From positions 12,586,001 to 12,650,000 of the forward strand of contig JAMPIQ010000001.1 in assembly GCA_024699855.1 (NCBI GenBank): 64,000 nucleotides of DNA, given 5' to 3'. The number at the start of each line of letters is the position of its first letter. The first letter of the stretch is position 1. Shown piece by piece: positions 28,110 to 38,580 of this stretch. Made by a program: the position numbers and the translations under genes. The stretch comes from Aphelenchoides besseyi (Eukaryota; Nematoda; Chromadorea; Rhabditida; Aphelenchoididae). The notes under the pieces are model-generated. The model was not told where the DNA came from and ran no database searches. It was given only the letters and a program-made list of their open reading frames with translations.

Positions 28110-28259
28110 ACTATTGAGTTTGGATAAACAATTGCTCTCCCTGATTAGTTACTTGAATCTGTTGCTTCATGTTTTTACTCTAATTTGTAAACCTGGTTGC
28201 TTCATTTTAACGATAAACCTGTTAAGTCATCTTCATGATGAGATGTTTATTTGAAGAAC

Positions 28260-29011
28260 TCACAGCTTGATATCGTGAATGTTTTCTTCTGCACGTTCGC
28301 TACAAATACACGCGTAAAGCACTGCCAACAGAACTGTTGCAGTACTTATGACCATCATTTGTTTGATTAAGAGCGGCAGCTTTTCGGCAGTGTCGATCAT
28401 AGTCTGAACACCGGGCGAACGTGCTGTCTCCAACCAAACAGCAGACACCGGAGTCGATGTGATTGGTTTACGCAAGGATTCGCCTTTTTTTAGTGGAATC
28501 GGATTGACGAGCAAGGCACCAGAACGACGTGAGATCTAAATGATCATACCCTCACGTACGAAAACAAGCGCCTCTAACCGGCAATCCAGAGCGACGATGA
28601 AACGAGATTAGCGACGCAATCGAATCAAACACACGCTGATCAACATACCACATTTTGAAAGCAGTTTGTTTGATGAGAAAATGATATGCTCGATCATTCC
28701 ACAAAAGGCTCAGAACGGGCTTCACGATCTCCAACAGTTTTAGTCACTTTGCGATAATTTTCATTCAACTCACTCGATCACTACGATCTCTTGCTTCTCG
28801 CACCAAAAAATCGCCTTCAAACATCAGAAGCGAAGTAGCACGGGCTTTAGACAGACGTCCATGATAGCAATCGCATACTTCTTCTAACTGTTTGCGCCAA
28901 TCCAACGTGACTTGCGGTGAAAGGATTTTGGGTTTTACGTATTTAATGGCAAACTAAAAAGCTCGTTAATGCACAGAACCTTCGATTTACTGTAGAATTC
29001 TCGTCACCCAT
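28260..29011 (-). CDS. SH2-domain protein with C-terminal membrane anchor
   Basis: Exons 29011-28991, 28953-28774, 28728-28579 and 28535-28260 give 208 aa. The SH2 domain spans about residues 36-130: CYHGRLSKA, GDFLVREA with the phosphotyrosine-binding Arg59, PVLSLLWNDRAYHFLIK with His83, and ISRRSGALLVNPIP, which is closest to Fer/Fes kinases (ITKKSG..LLNPIP). No kinase domain follows. After an extended Ser/Pro/Thr linker, residues 176-195 (MMVISTATVLLAVLYACIC) form a hydrophobic helix, then 13 polar residues and the stop. This predicts a tail-anchored, cytosol-facing phosphotyrosine reader. The exon 3 acceptor could also be nine bases later, still in frame. Confidence 0.85.
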
Positions 29012-29480
29012 TTTGGTATTCGTAAACAAACGGAAAACCGACAACGATTCAAACAAGTCGTTAGAATGTTGTCAACTGACATTCTCGGAAAAGTTGAGAT
29101 GTTAAATTTCCTATAAATTTGCATAATCTTCATAAGATATCGACTTTTTTGGCACAGAAATTGCAATTGACGGTAAAGTTGCATCATTTCGTATAGACAA
29201 TCGACGGTCGTTATCTGAATTGGTCAATGAAGTCGAACAACAAAGCAATTTGGAACATAACAAAAAGCTCACTAAACAATCCGAGATGTTTACTCACAGC
29301 TGCGAATCAACGAAAACAATGGACGCCTGAATTGAAAGCGGAGATAAGCGAACAACAAAATTTCCAATTTTGTAGCGTCGATTCGTTTTCTTTGTTGTGG
29401 ACGTTCGGACTGATAAGTCCGGTGTTTAAAAGCGCATTTCGAATCAAAAGCTTCACAGACAAATCGAATACGATCGTAAA
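29012..29480. other. Divergent intergenic region SH2 gene / protease
   Basis: Holds a TATA-like tttaaaag at about 29429, some 50 bp upstream of the protease ATG. Nothing else is supported. Confidence 0.45.
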
Positions 29481-30739
29481 ATGAAGTGTTCGCTTCTATT
29501 CGCTTTCTTGGTCGTGGCAATTGGACTTGTGAATGGTCGGGTTCCACGAATGAAGCTAAATGCTGTTGATTCGGCCGCCATTCAGGAACTCGGACGAAGT
29601 CTTCCGTCAGTTGAAATACCTTCTTGGAATCATTTTCTTCAATTCGTTCACAAGTACATCGAGTATCGCAGATTGATTGATCTATTCGTATTTTAGATTC
29701 GACAAAAAGTACAAAGACGTTGAAGAGGCACGACATCGCTTTTCGATCTTTCAACAAAATTTGGAGAAATTGAGCAAAACTCATAAATATGGATCTGCTA
29801 TTCGAGGTGTCACCCAGTTCTTTGATTTCACTCGTAAAGAGTTTCGACAAGTTAGTTTTCGTTATTTGATGCCAACTTATGAGTTTTTTCAGAAGTTTTT
29901 GGGCTTGAAACTCACTGATCCCAAGAGAAATAACGACGGAAAACACGATCTGACATACGAAGAGCTGCGAAAATATCGAACGGTCCAAGAACCCACAAGT
30001 TTGGATTATCGTGATAAAGGCTATGTAACACCCGTGAAGAATCAGGGACAATGCGGAAGTTGTTACACGTTCGGGAGTGTTCAGGCGATTGAAGGTCAAT
30101 GGTTCAAAAAAACCGGCAAACTGATTTCTTTATCTGAGGAACAAGCTCTTGACTGTTATTCTGATGAAGGTTTCGGCTGTGCCGGAGGCGACCCCCTGTC
30201 CGTCTTTAAGTATCTTAAGAAATAATTCGTAGAGTAATGGCAACTTTTAGCGTAATCGCTGAGTTGGGCGGAATCGAAAGTGAGGCTGATTACAGTTATG
30301 TTGCTGGACACGGATACCCGACTAACTGCACGGTTGACGAAAAGAAGTTTGTTGCATACACCAACGGATCACGAGCACTTCCAATTCACGACGAAGAACT
30401 TTTGGGGAAAATATTAACAGTGGAATCTCCAATCGAAATCAACATCGCCGCCGATTCACTCTTCGACTACGTTAAAGGAATCCTCGACCCACAAGATCAA
30501 GAAGCCGAGCATGGAGCAGAGTTCGTCAACCACGCAGTGCTTCTTGTTGGCTATGGAGTTGAAAAGGATGTTCCATTTTGGTAAAACGGCTTGTTGAGAT
30601 CATTAATGATGCTGTTTTTAGGATAATCAAGAATTCATGGGGAACTAATTTCGGTGAAGACGGTTACTTCCGAGTTCGACGAGGAACAAATCGAATGTAC
30701 TTGGTCGATACAAATCCTTCGCTTCCATTGATTCTTTAA
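29481..30739 (+). CDS. Papain-family cysteine protease (cathepsin-like)
   Basis: Secreted or lysosomal protease. Exons 29481-29653, 29697-29850, 29893-30209, 30251-30580 and 30622-30739 give 363 aa. Signal peptide [19 protein letters not shown]; an I29-type propeptide ([20 protein letters not shown]); mature domain from about residue 145 with the oxyanion Gln and catalytic Cys166 in [12 protein letters not shown], the GCAGGDP motif, the catalytic His in [11 protein letters not shown] and Asn in [15 protein letters not shown]. The Trp after the catalytic Cys is replaced by Tyr (CYTF instead of CWAF), an uncommon change. The 41-nt intron 30210-30250 hides an apparent stop after KYLKK. Confidence 0.95.
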
Positions 30740-30961
30740 ACAGTTAATAATTCTATTATACAATCTTTCCAATAAATCCAATTAGAATGATTGAGGCAAC
30801 CTGTGGTTTTGACATTTTTGTAGTCTGTGATTACTACAAGCTTCAATTTGTGTAGTCAATCAACATAAACATAGGGTTTTAAACACACGACTGATTGCAG
30901 TTTCCAAGCGACGAACAAGAAGTTTCTTTCAATTTTACGCGTTTATTTCGTTGAGCAGAGA

Positions 30962-31855
30962 ATGTCCGTGGTGTTAGTCGAAAAAGTCGGAAATGATAAG
31001 AACGTGGCTTTGGTTACTCTAAATCGTCCGAATGCGTTGAACACGTTGAATCGTGAGTTGGTTGGCGAGCTGGGACGTTGTTTGAGAGAACTGGACGCCG
31101 CAAAAGATGTGCAAGTTATCATTTTAACGGGCAATGGACGTGCATTCTGTGCCGGCATGGATCTAAAAGATGCGTTACAACGAAAGGAATCCAACGAAGT
31201 GGACACCAATCAAACCTTGTACATACCTTATTGCAAGAAGCCAATCATTGCTGCAGTGAATGGAATAGCATTTGGTGGAGGTCTTTGACTCAACCGTTTC
31301 TAGGTTTATTTTCGTTTATAGGCTGTGAATTGGCGATGTTATGCGATGTGATTTGGGCGAGTGAAAAGGCACAATTCGCACAACCAGAAGTCAAAGTTGG
31401 TTTAATTCCAGGTAACGTCTTTTGTTTATTCAAAGTGCCGTTGAGTGATTCAGGTCTTGGAGGAACTCAACGACTTCCACGCATCGTTGGAAAATCTCTG
31501 GGAATGGAGATGAATTTGAGTGGACGAACACTCAGTGCTGCAGAGGCTTTGACTGTTGGTTTAGTCTCGCAGGTAATCGGACATGATAAACTGATCAGCG
31601 AAACAATCAAATTGGCCGAAAAAATTGCCGCAAATTCTTCAGAAGTGGTTCGTCACATCAAAGAGTGTGTTGATCGATCACAAGAGACGACGTTGGCCGA
31701 AGGACTTCGTTTCGAGCGATTTGCTCATAAAGCGGGATTGAACAGCGTATGAACAAACACTAGTCTTGCAATATGTTTTCGTGTTTCAGGACGACGCTGT
31801 AGAGGGAATGAAGGCTTTCATTCAAAAGCGAAAACCAAATTGGTCGAAACTGTAA
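30962..31855 (+). CDS. ECHS1: Enoyl-CoA hydratase (crotonase family)
   Basis: Hydrates trans-2-enoyl-CoA in fatty-acid and branched-chain amino-acid breakdown. Exons 30962-31280, 31322-31411, 31454-31746 and 31790-31855 give 255 aa. Oxyanion-hole motif AFCAGMDLKD; IIAAVNGIAFGGGCELAMLCD and AQFAQPEVKVGLIPG carry both catalytic Glu residues (CEL, QPE); GGTQRLPRIVGKSLGMEM follows; tail DDAVEGMKAFIQKRKPNW matches ECHS1. The protein starts at MSVVLVEKVGNDK with no visible mitochondrial presequence, which ECHS1 normally has; an upstream exon could have been missed or this copy is not mitochondrial. Confidence 0.92.
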
Positions 31856-32028
31856 TCACGAAGAGTTTTATTGTACAGGGTCTTTAAACACTGGAAGCAG
31901 ATTAAAATGTTGTGGTAATCGAAGTACTCGTCCATTGAAACCAGAAAATCGATTTGCAGCAAACCAACTGAGATTCTTCAAGGTCTCACATCTTCTAAAC
32001 AAAACCAAATTAATGACTTCTGTTTGAG

Positions 32029-33064
32029 TTAAACAAACTTTGTCGGAATACGATACGAAACGACTAATCGATCCACAGCCTTCTGAGCTATTCGTTCGTC
32101 GTGAATAAACAGCACACCATCTTCATTTACGTGTATTTGTGGCTCTCTGAGTTGTGATTTGAACGAATCGGGCATTTTAAGCTGTGACCATGTCGAATCT
32201 TTCACGGAATATACCATAATGAAAAAATGTGGATACAAGTTGATGCTCAAATAAAAACGACCGTCAGACCACGATCCACGAAACTTCTGAACACAAAAAT
32301 GACTTCAAATCGCTCAACTTTTCTTACCGGTATTTTTCCTTGATTCATGAGATTGCTTCTCATTAAAGTGCTCATCGATTCAGAGAAAATCGATCGAACC
32401 CTAGAATCCGATGCGTTTTCGACCACTTTCACCGCTTCGAAATATATCTCTTCCATCTGCTTAGCCATTCGGAAGAAGTAAACCTGGTTGTTGACCAAGT
32501 ATGGAAAACCCACATACATTCGGTCAGTGGTTTGGATTCTGCGTTGCCACTCAATTGCCTGTTCTTGATTTAAATCGAAAAAGTGAAACACATCTCCGGG
32601 AATATTTCGAGTCAGAAAGACGACTGCGTTCTTTTGGTCTTCGGAGATGATCACATTACCGCCATAGCAACGAAAATTCTCGTCGATTGGTATCGAATCC
32701 TGGAGATCGAAGTACGACGATTCGAAATCGAATTTTAATCGTGCCAAAAGCATCTGTTGGTTTTGAACGTAAAGTAAAAGACCGACATCTGCATCCATTG
32801 GAGCAAAATCCCGAATTTGAAATCTTCCTTCGGCATTACGACGACTAAACGCTCTGAAAGAATGTCAAAAAATGTTTGAAGACTTCGTCAAACCTACTTG
32901 CTGATTGAGTTCAAGGTGTCGACAACGAGAAAGGTTTCAGACGTCAGTTTATAGATGAATCGTCCATTAGGAGAAAATTTGTAATACAAATATTTTTGAT
33001 CGTAAGTCCATTGAGCATATTCGACAGCTTCGGATTTGAATTCAATCACTTGATTTTCAGTCAT
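32029..33064 (-). CDS. Hypothetical protein, beta-propeller-like
   Basis: Exons 33064-32898, 32853-32328 and 32286-32029 give 316 aa. No family recognised. The sequence is made of repeated beta-strand-like units, for example YLYYKFSPNGRFIYKL, VYFFRMAKQMEEIYFEAV, GRFYLSINLYPHFFIMVYSV and GVLFIHDERIAQKAV, as in kelch-like or WD-like propellers, without a clear repeat signature. No signal peptide or TM helix. Convergent with the hydratase gene (173 bp between stop codons). Confidence 0.8.
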
Positions 33065-36000
33065 CTGAAGAAAATTGCGTCAACTCCTATTGACGAGCTT
33101 GATCTCAAGATTGTGAAATTCAATCCATAAGAGTGGCTTAATGCACCAGCAGAAAATCGCTGTGATGCACAGAAAAGTTGTTTAGATCGCGTGTAATCTC
33201 GCCTATCGCTTGTAGCTCAATTAGTTCTTGTTCATAAGTTGGTGGCTATTTGACAATTACGTTGATGTTTAATAGAAAATTTATTGCTTATTTCCGATAT
33301 TACAATGAAAAGTTGAGAAAAAAGGGCAAACTGAGAAGAGAAAAGAGCGAGAAAGAGCAACCAAATTGGAGAAACGAAATCTGCTTGTTGTTTGTCGAGT
33401 TTAGATCATTTATTTCGGGCTGTGTTTTTGCGAAGTTCTCGAGAGCGACACTGAACGGTCACAGAACAACCAAAAGCACAGCTGATAAAAGTCGATTGAG
33501 AGATAGAAATCAAGCAAAAACAAAGATTATAAACGTGAGCAATAAAGACAAAAGTTTTGTTACACGAATTTGCAGATTGTTTTACACAAAGAGTAAAGAA
33601 GACGACCAGAAAATTTCACGTAGTTTTGATTAAAATCGTCTCACAACGTGTGTAAGAGAATTTGTGGTAGATACTTATTAAACGGATACTACAATTGTGA
33701 ACTAGAAATTTGAAATACAAACAACTTGATGGGCGAAAGAGAACGAAGCAAAAGCAAACAGTCGTTCTAATCGAATGTTATAGAACAAACGAATGCTATT
33801 GACTATCGTCATTGTGAGGGAGTTCTGTACAATGAAGAAATCGACGGTGTGCACTCATGTCAGTGGGAATATCCAGTTGGGTCAAATGTGAAGTGTTCCG
33901 AGATGCTACGGCAAGAAAATTACGAGAAAACTACGGCCGATGAGATACAAAACGGATGAGCAACAACCACCTTTAACACATCGTGGTGTGTTCCGAATAA
34001 ACGTCAACGAGAATTAACGGAAAACGGAGGGCACAAAACACACGCCAAGAGATCAAGGAAGGTTCCTTCTGACAGTGAGTACTAATGTCTGATTTAGCTA
34101 CAACTACAATTAACGGGACGGGTGAGAATAAGGCAAATATCTTGCATTTAGTTTTCATGGAAATCGAACACGAACGAGAACATTGGAGAATTTGTGGACA
34201 AGAGAGAAACAGTTGAGAGTTTTCAGATTTGTTGTTGAGAGCAAGAATCGACGAGAGAGACGTTGATTGATGTAAATGTCGAGAATGATCGGGAGAGAAT
34301 ATGAAAGACAAAAAGAACAACCATAGAATCGTGAAAACGGAAAGTCGAGAATTAGAAATCTGGAGTTTTTTCAACGTCGTTTCATGAGCAAAGTGAGAAA
34401 TCCAACTGCACGGGTCGAAGTTATGAGAAATCGGAGATTGGTGAGAGTGTTCGTCAAGTCAACCATAATGCAGATTGCGTTCATTGTTCATCGTATTTTG
34501 AGAGTATACGATTGTTGTTGGAATGTTAGAGTCGAAGATCAGAAAACAAGGTCAATGAACGGATGATCAGAGATGACGAGCCTGAAATACGTAAGTAATC
34601 AGTTAGTGAAACTCGAAGCTTTCTGTGTCAATAAATTTCCTCTGATTGTCACTTTTTAATCACAGCTTTTACGATCGTTCGATTGAACGTCGCAATCAAA
34701 ACGTCCGAAATGCCAATTAACTTTACGTACATGCACAACGCCATCTAAACGGCAATTTGATCAGGTGGACGCGGAAATGTTGCGATCCATGGGTCGTAAA
34801 AGTTGGACGGCCTTCAGAATAAATAGTTCTCGAATGTAATGGCATTCCTGTCGTCAATCGAGAGTTGATTGTGAACGACAAAAAACAGACATATCGGTGG
34901 TTAAACTGGTCCGTGAATCTTCGGTTACCGCTAATTTCCTGTCCGCAGCTCATAAATCATCGAACAGCCGAAATTCTCGCGCACCAAATGGCACTAACCG
35001 GTGAAATGGACACTTCAACTGGAAGACGCGTTTTTGATTTGAAGAAACGATAAGCCTCTCAAAATTTGCAGTAGCCGAAATTTTTTGCCGTTAGCTGAGT
35101 AGTTTCTGGTGCCCGATTGTGCCGCGGCATGAGCAGAGCGCTGCAACAGATTCAACGGTTTGATTGCTTTTCGATCGAGCCGACTGATTTTGCGAATTTC
35201 CATGCCGACGCTTCAGCGATTGGCATCTCGACGGGTGGTCGTTTTTGACAATCAAGCCGCGATTTCGAATGACATTGGGACTCGAACACTTTTGTACGAG
35301 ACTCCGCTTTACCGACACAAAAACACGAAGATCGATCTTTAGGACAAGAGCCGCTTACCTTATGGTTGACAGACGAACAAGTTTAGACAAAGCGATAACA
35401 GTTCACGTTTTGCATTTGATTCCAAATTGCGATCAACGTGCTACTGAAAAGAAAAGTTTAAATCCAAATCGTGTCTCTACGGTTTAATAGCAGCTAATTT
35501 GACTCAAAGTAGCCCAAACGGTCAGCTCCCGCTCTTCCAACTCATGGACTGTCAAGGTTGTTCAAGAAGTGAACAAATTTCATTACAAACCCCACACCTT
35601 TTCAACCAATAATTTTTGTACCCTGAAGCTAAAGCTAATAAAACAGTCGGACTGGTTGATCCGATAATGACCGCATCTCATTATTATACAATTTGTCACA
35701 GATCGTAAATCCCTCTCAACGATCGTAGCTCTACCGCTCGATTTTATCTTTCCCATAAACTTACAATAAGCCAAGAGAGCAATCGACGACATGACCTGCA
35801 CGTTGAGGCCAAAGGCCCAACGGCCGAACGTTCAGATCGTCCAACAACTAAAACGAAACCCGTTGAAATCTGTTCAATGAATTGAACGCGGAAGAACACG
35901 CAAAATATAAACCGTTTACAGTAACAATAATGAAGGAACGTTCGATTCATTGAATTCAACGTTTCGGATGATTTGGCCGTTGCAGCAGACCAAAAACTGA

Positions 36001-38064
36001 TTCTCACTTCCATCAACGCAAACGGTCTTTCTTTGCCTCACTAACCGCAAAATTGCGACAACCAAACGAATCACAACAAACTCCGCCCAGGCGAACGGCC
36101 TTCAGGTTGAACGAAAAGGCGGAGCTGATTGTTGACGTTAAACGACCGAGATATGATGATAAGTAGTAGTTCACGCCTTTAGGGGATAAAAAATCGTTAA
36201 CTCTTTGTAATTTGCATTTCGTTTTAATATTCAAAACAACGGATTTCAAAGGCGGAGGCAAACACGGAAAAACTTGTCGATGAACCGACGACTACGCAAA
36301 GTGCGACTGTCAAACCGGAAACGATTTTAGAGTAAACAGAATCATCACAAAAAGCACTGTACAGCTGAAGGTAAAACGATAAGATTGTGAAGATGAAACA
36401 AACGCAATTCGTTTCCAGGGGCTTCGTAGGCACTCGATTGCTGAAGGCATATCAGAAATGAAGCGGCAAGTTTTTTAGCATGTTCTCACGTCAATCCAAT
36501 GATTACTTGGGTGCGCCGACTGACTTCCATAGTCGGCAGTCAATTTGAAAACACGAAGAAAGAAATTTGGTTCAACTGCGCAATCTCTCCGTTAAACGTC
36601 GCTGATACGATCACAACGTGCGACATAATCCGAAATGGTCGCGGATCCCGAACTTCATTCACGTAATTAATTACTGTGCACTTGGGAGTATCCGCAGAAG
36701 AGATCTCGAGAAGAGGGATTGATTACCGGCCTTGACAATTTTGATGCGATGGCACGAGAGGTCGATAGCGACAAATTTTGATGCCGATGTTGATCACGAA
36801 TCTCGCTCGATTGCGGCGGCAGTCGGTGATTGTCGCGCAGTCATCGACTTTTCGATTACACAGTTGAAGTGATCGTTGTTGTAAACCGCAGTTAATTGGA
36901 AAACACAAGAGACCCATTTCGTCTGTTTACGTGGTTCGAAGAGCGAGCGGTAGCGATAGGAGAGTGATTGGCGTGAATTGAAATTTTCATGGGCCGCTGC
37001 TTATCAGCTTATACTGTTTCGTCTGCCGATGCCCTCAAACCCATCAAGTAATCATATTCGACGGGAAAAACAAATTCGTTGCTGTGCATTCGATGGACCT
37101 TCAGCGAACAAACTAATTGGTCAGCAGCCAGAAGAAGAAGAAACCACTTAGTCATCGACAAACAACAACAAGAAAAAGCAATTGATCATCATCAACAATT
37201 GTGAGCACGTGTTCCCGTGTGATCAGCGATCGTCGACGCCTGTGGGCGATTTCGTGTGATTGCGAAGCGCAAAAGCCCGAACTTTGCGACTTCCAAATCT
37301 CGGAATTCACGTAATTCGAGATCGGGAATCAAAACCGTAAACGATCGGTCGGGAGACTAATCGCCGTCGAACTGATGGCTGTCAATCGTTGGTTGGAGTT
37401 GGAAGCGGACAGATAAACAGCAAAAAAAACAACTGAGACCACCGCCCCGTTTTTTGGAGCGTTGAAATTGCCGTCCAAAAGTGTGTTCGACAGTTTTGAA
37501 GTACGAAATGTCAATCAGAAGCAAATGCATTGCGGAATACAAACAAGAAAAAGTTTAAATCAACAAAACCGGTAACTTGCAAACAAAATTCCGTACACCC
37601 GAATATGTTCATTGTCTCAACGGTAACAAGAAAGACGAAGTTCATCAATTCGAGTTGTCTGTCGATCTCCGAATTAATTGGTGCGCATTAAATAGGAGAG
37701 TAACTCCGACGCCAAAATGTAACAACAACCACTTGGAGGCTTCGGATGACGCGCTAAAATGAATCCGATTGTACTGCCTTCAAAGAGTTCTCGCTCATTC
37801 ACATGTCAATTTTGGGCTCAAGAATGCTAATCACGTTTCTGTTTTGCTTTGAACATTCCGTTTATCGTAACGATCCGAAGAACCTAAACGGTCGGAGCGG
37901 AAACACTTTCAATTGTGCACACTCAACCGCACTTCTTTAGCCGAAGGGACTTTTGCTGTTGGTTCCTCTGACGAACGTTTTTCGTTTCGTTTGTCATCCC
38001 GTAGCAAGTTTTTTTCTGCTCTTTCAGCCAAAAGTTTCTATTCTCGCAAACGATTTCACTCAAA
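33065..38064. other. Gene-poor region, 5.0 kb
   Basis: No domain-bearing or spliced gene found. Plus strand is purine-rich in places (for example 33,300-33,640). Short open frames on both strands look random. Confidence 0.5.
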
Positions 38065-38580
38065 ATGCGGCTTTTAACTCACAACTTTCTAAGTTCCCAG
38101 TTTCTCAAAAACGTCCAAGAAGGATATCCTCTGGTTTTGAAAGCAACAAAAGTTGAGGTAACAGTTTGATTGTTGTTCTTGTTAATGAGCGTGTTTTCAG
38201 AAAAAAGAGTTTCAATACAACGAGCAGATGATTTCGAATCTGATGCAAAAGATCAATTATCCCGTTCTATTGGTAAGTAAAAGGAGGAAAACTAATCAAC
38301 GCGGAATCGTTTCAGGAGGCTGCACGATCAGTTGGAGTGGAAACCGATCTTCCCGCTCAACTGCCAACCGATTCGAAAACAAACAGCGAATTTCTGAAGA
38401 AGGTACGTGATCATTTCATTCAAAAGATTCATTTCTTAGGTCGCTGAAATCGCAATGGCCGTTGAAGTTGTAGATGGAGAATTGGAGTGTCCGGAGACCG
38501 GACACCGATTTCTGATCCGAGAAGGAATCCCGAATATGCTCATTAACGAAGACGAAGGAACTTCTTCAACCCAACCCTAA
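38065..38580 (+). CDS. TRMT112: Multifunctional methyltransferase subunit TRM112
   Basis: Zinc-binding activator of tRNA, rRNA and eRF1 methyltransferases. Exons 38065-38157, 38201-38272, 38316-38402 and 38440-38580 give 130 aa, near the family's 120-135. Starts [17 protein letters not shown]; central [19 protein letters not shown]; ends [20 protein letters not shown] and [12 protein letters not shown], the conserved C-terminal Trm112 half. As in human TRMT112, the N-terminal Cys pair of the yeast zinc site is missing; one Cys remains in ECPETG. All introns are 37-43 nt. Confidence 0.96.

Noticed and set aside
29290..30099. 269-codon minus-strand open frame
   Set aside because: It is antisense to exons 1-3 of the papain-like protease, which has full motif and splice support.
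33973..34374. 133-codon minus frame with a signal-peptide-like start
   Set aside because: Lies in purine-rich plus-strand DNA that makes such frames by composition; no further support.
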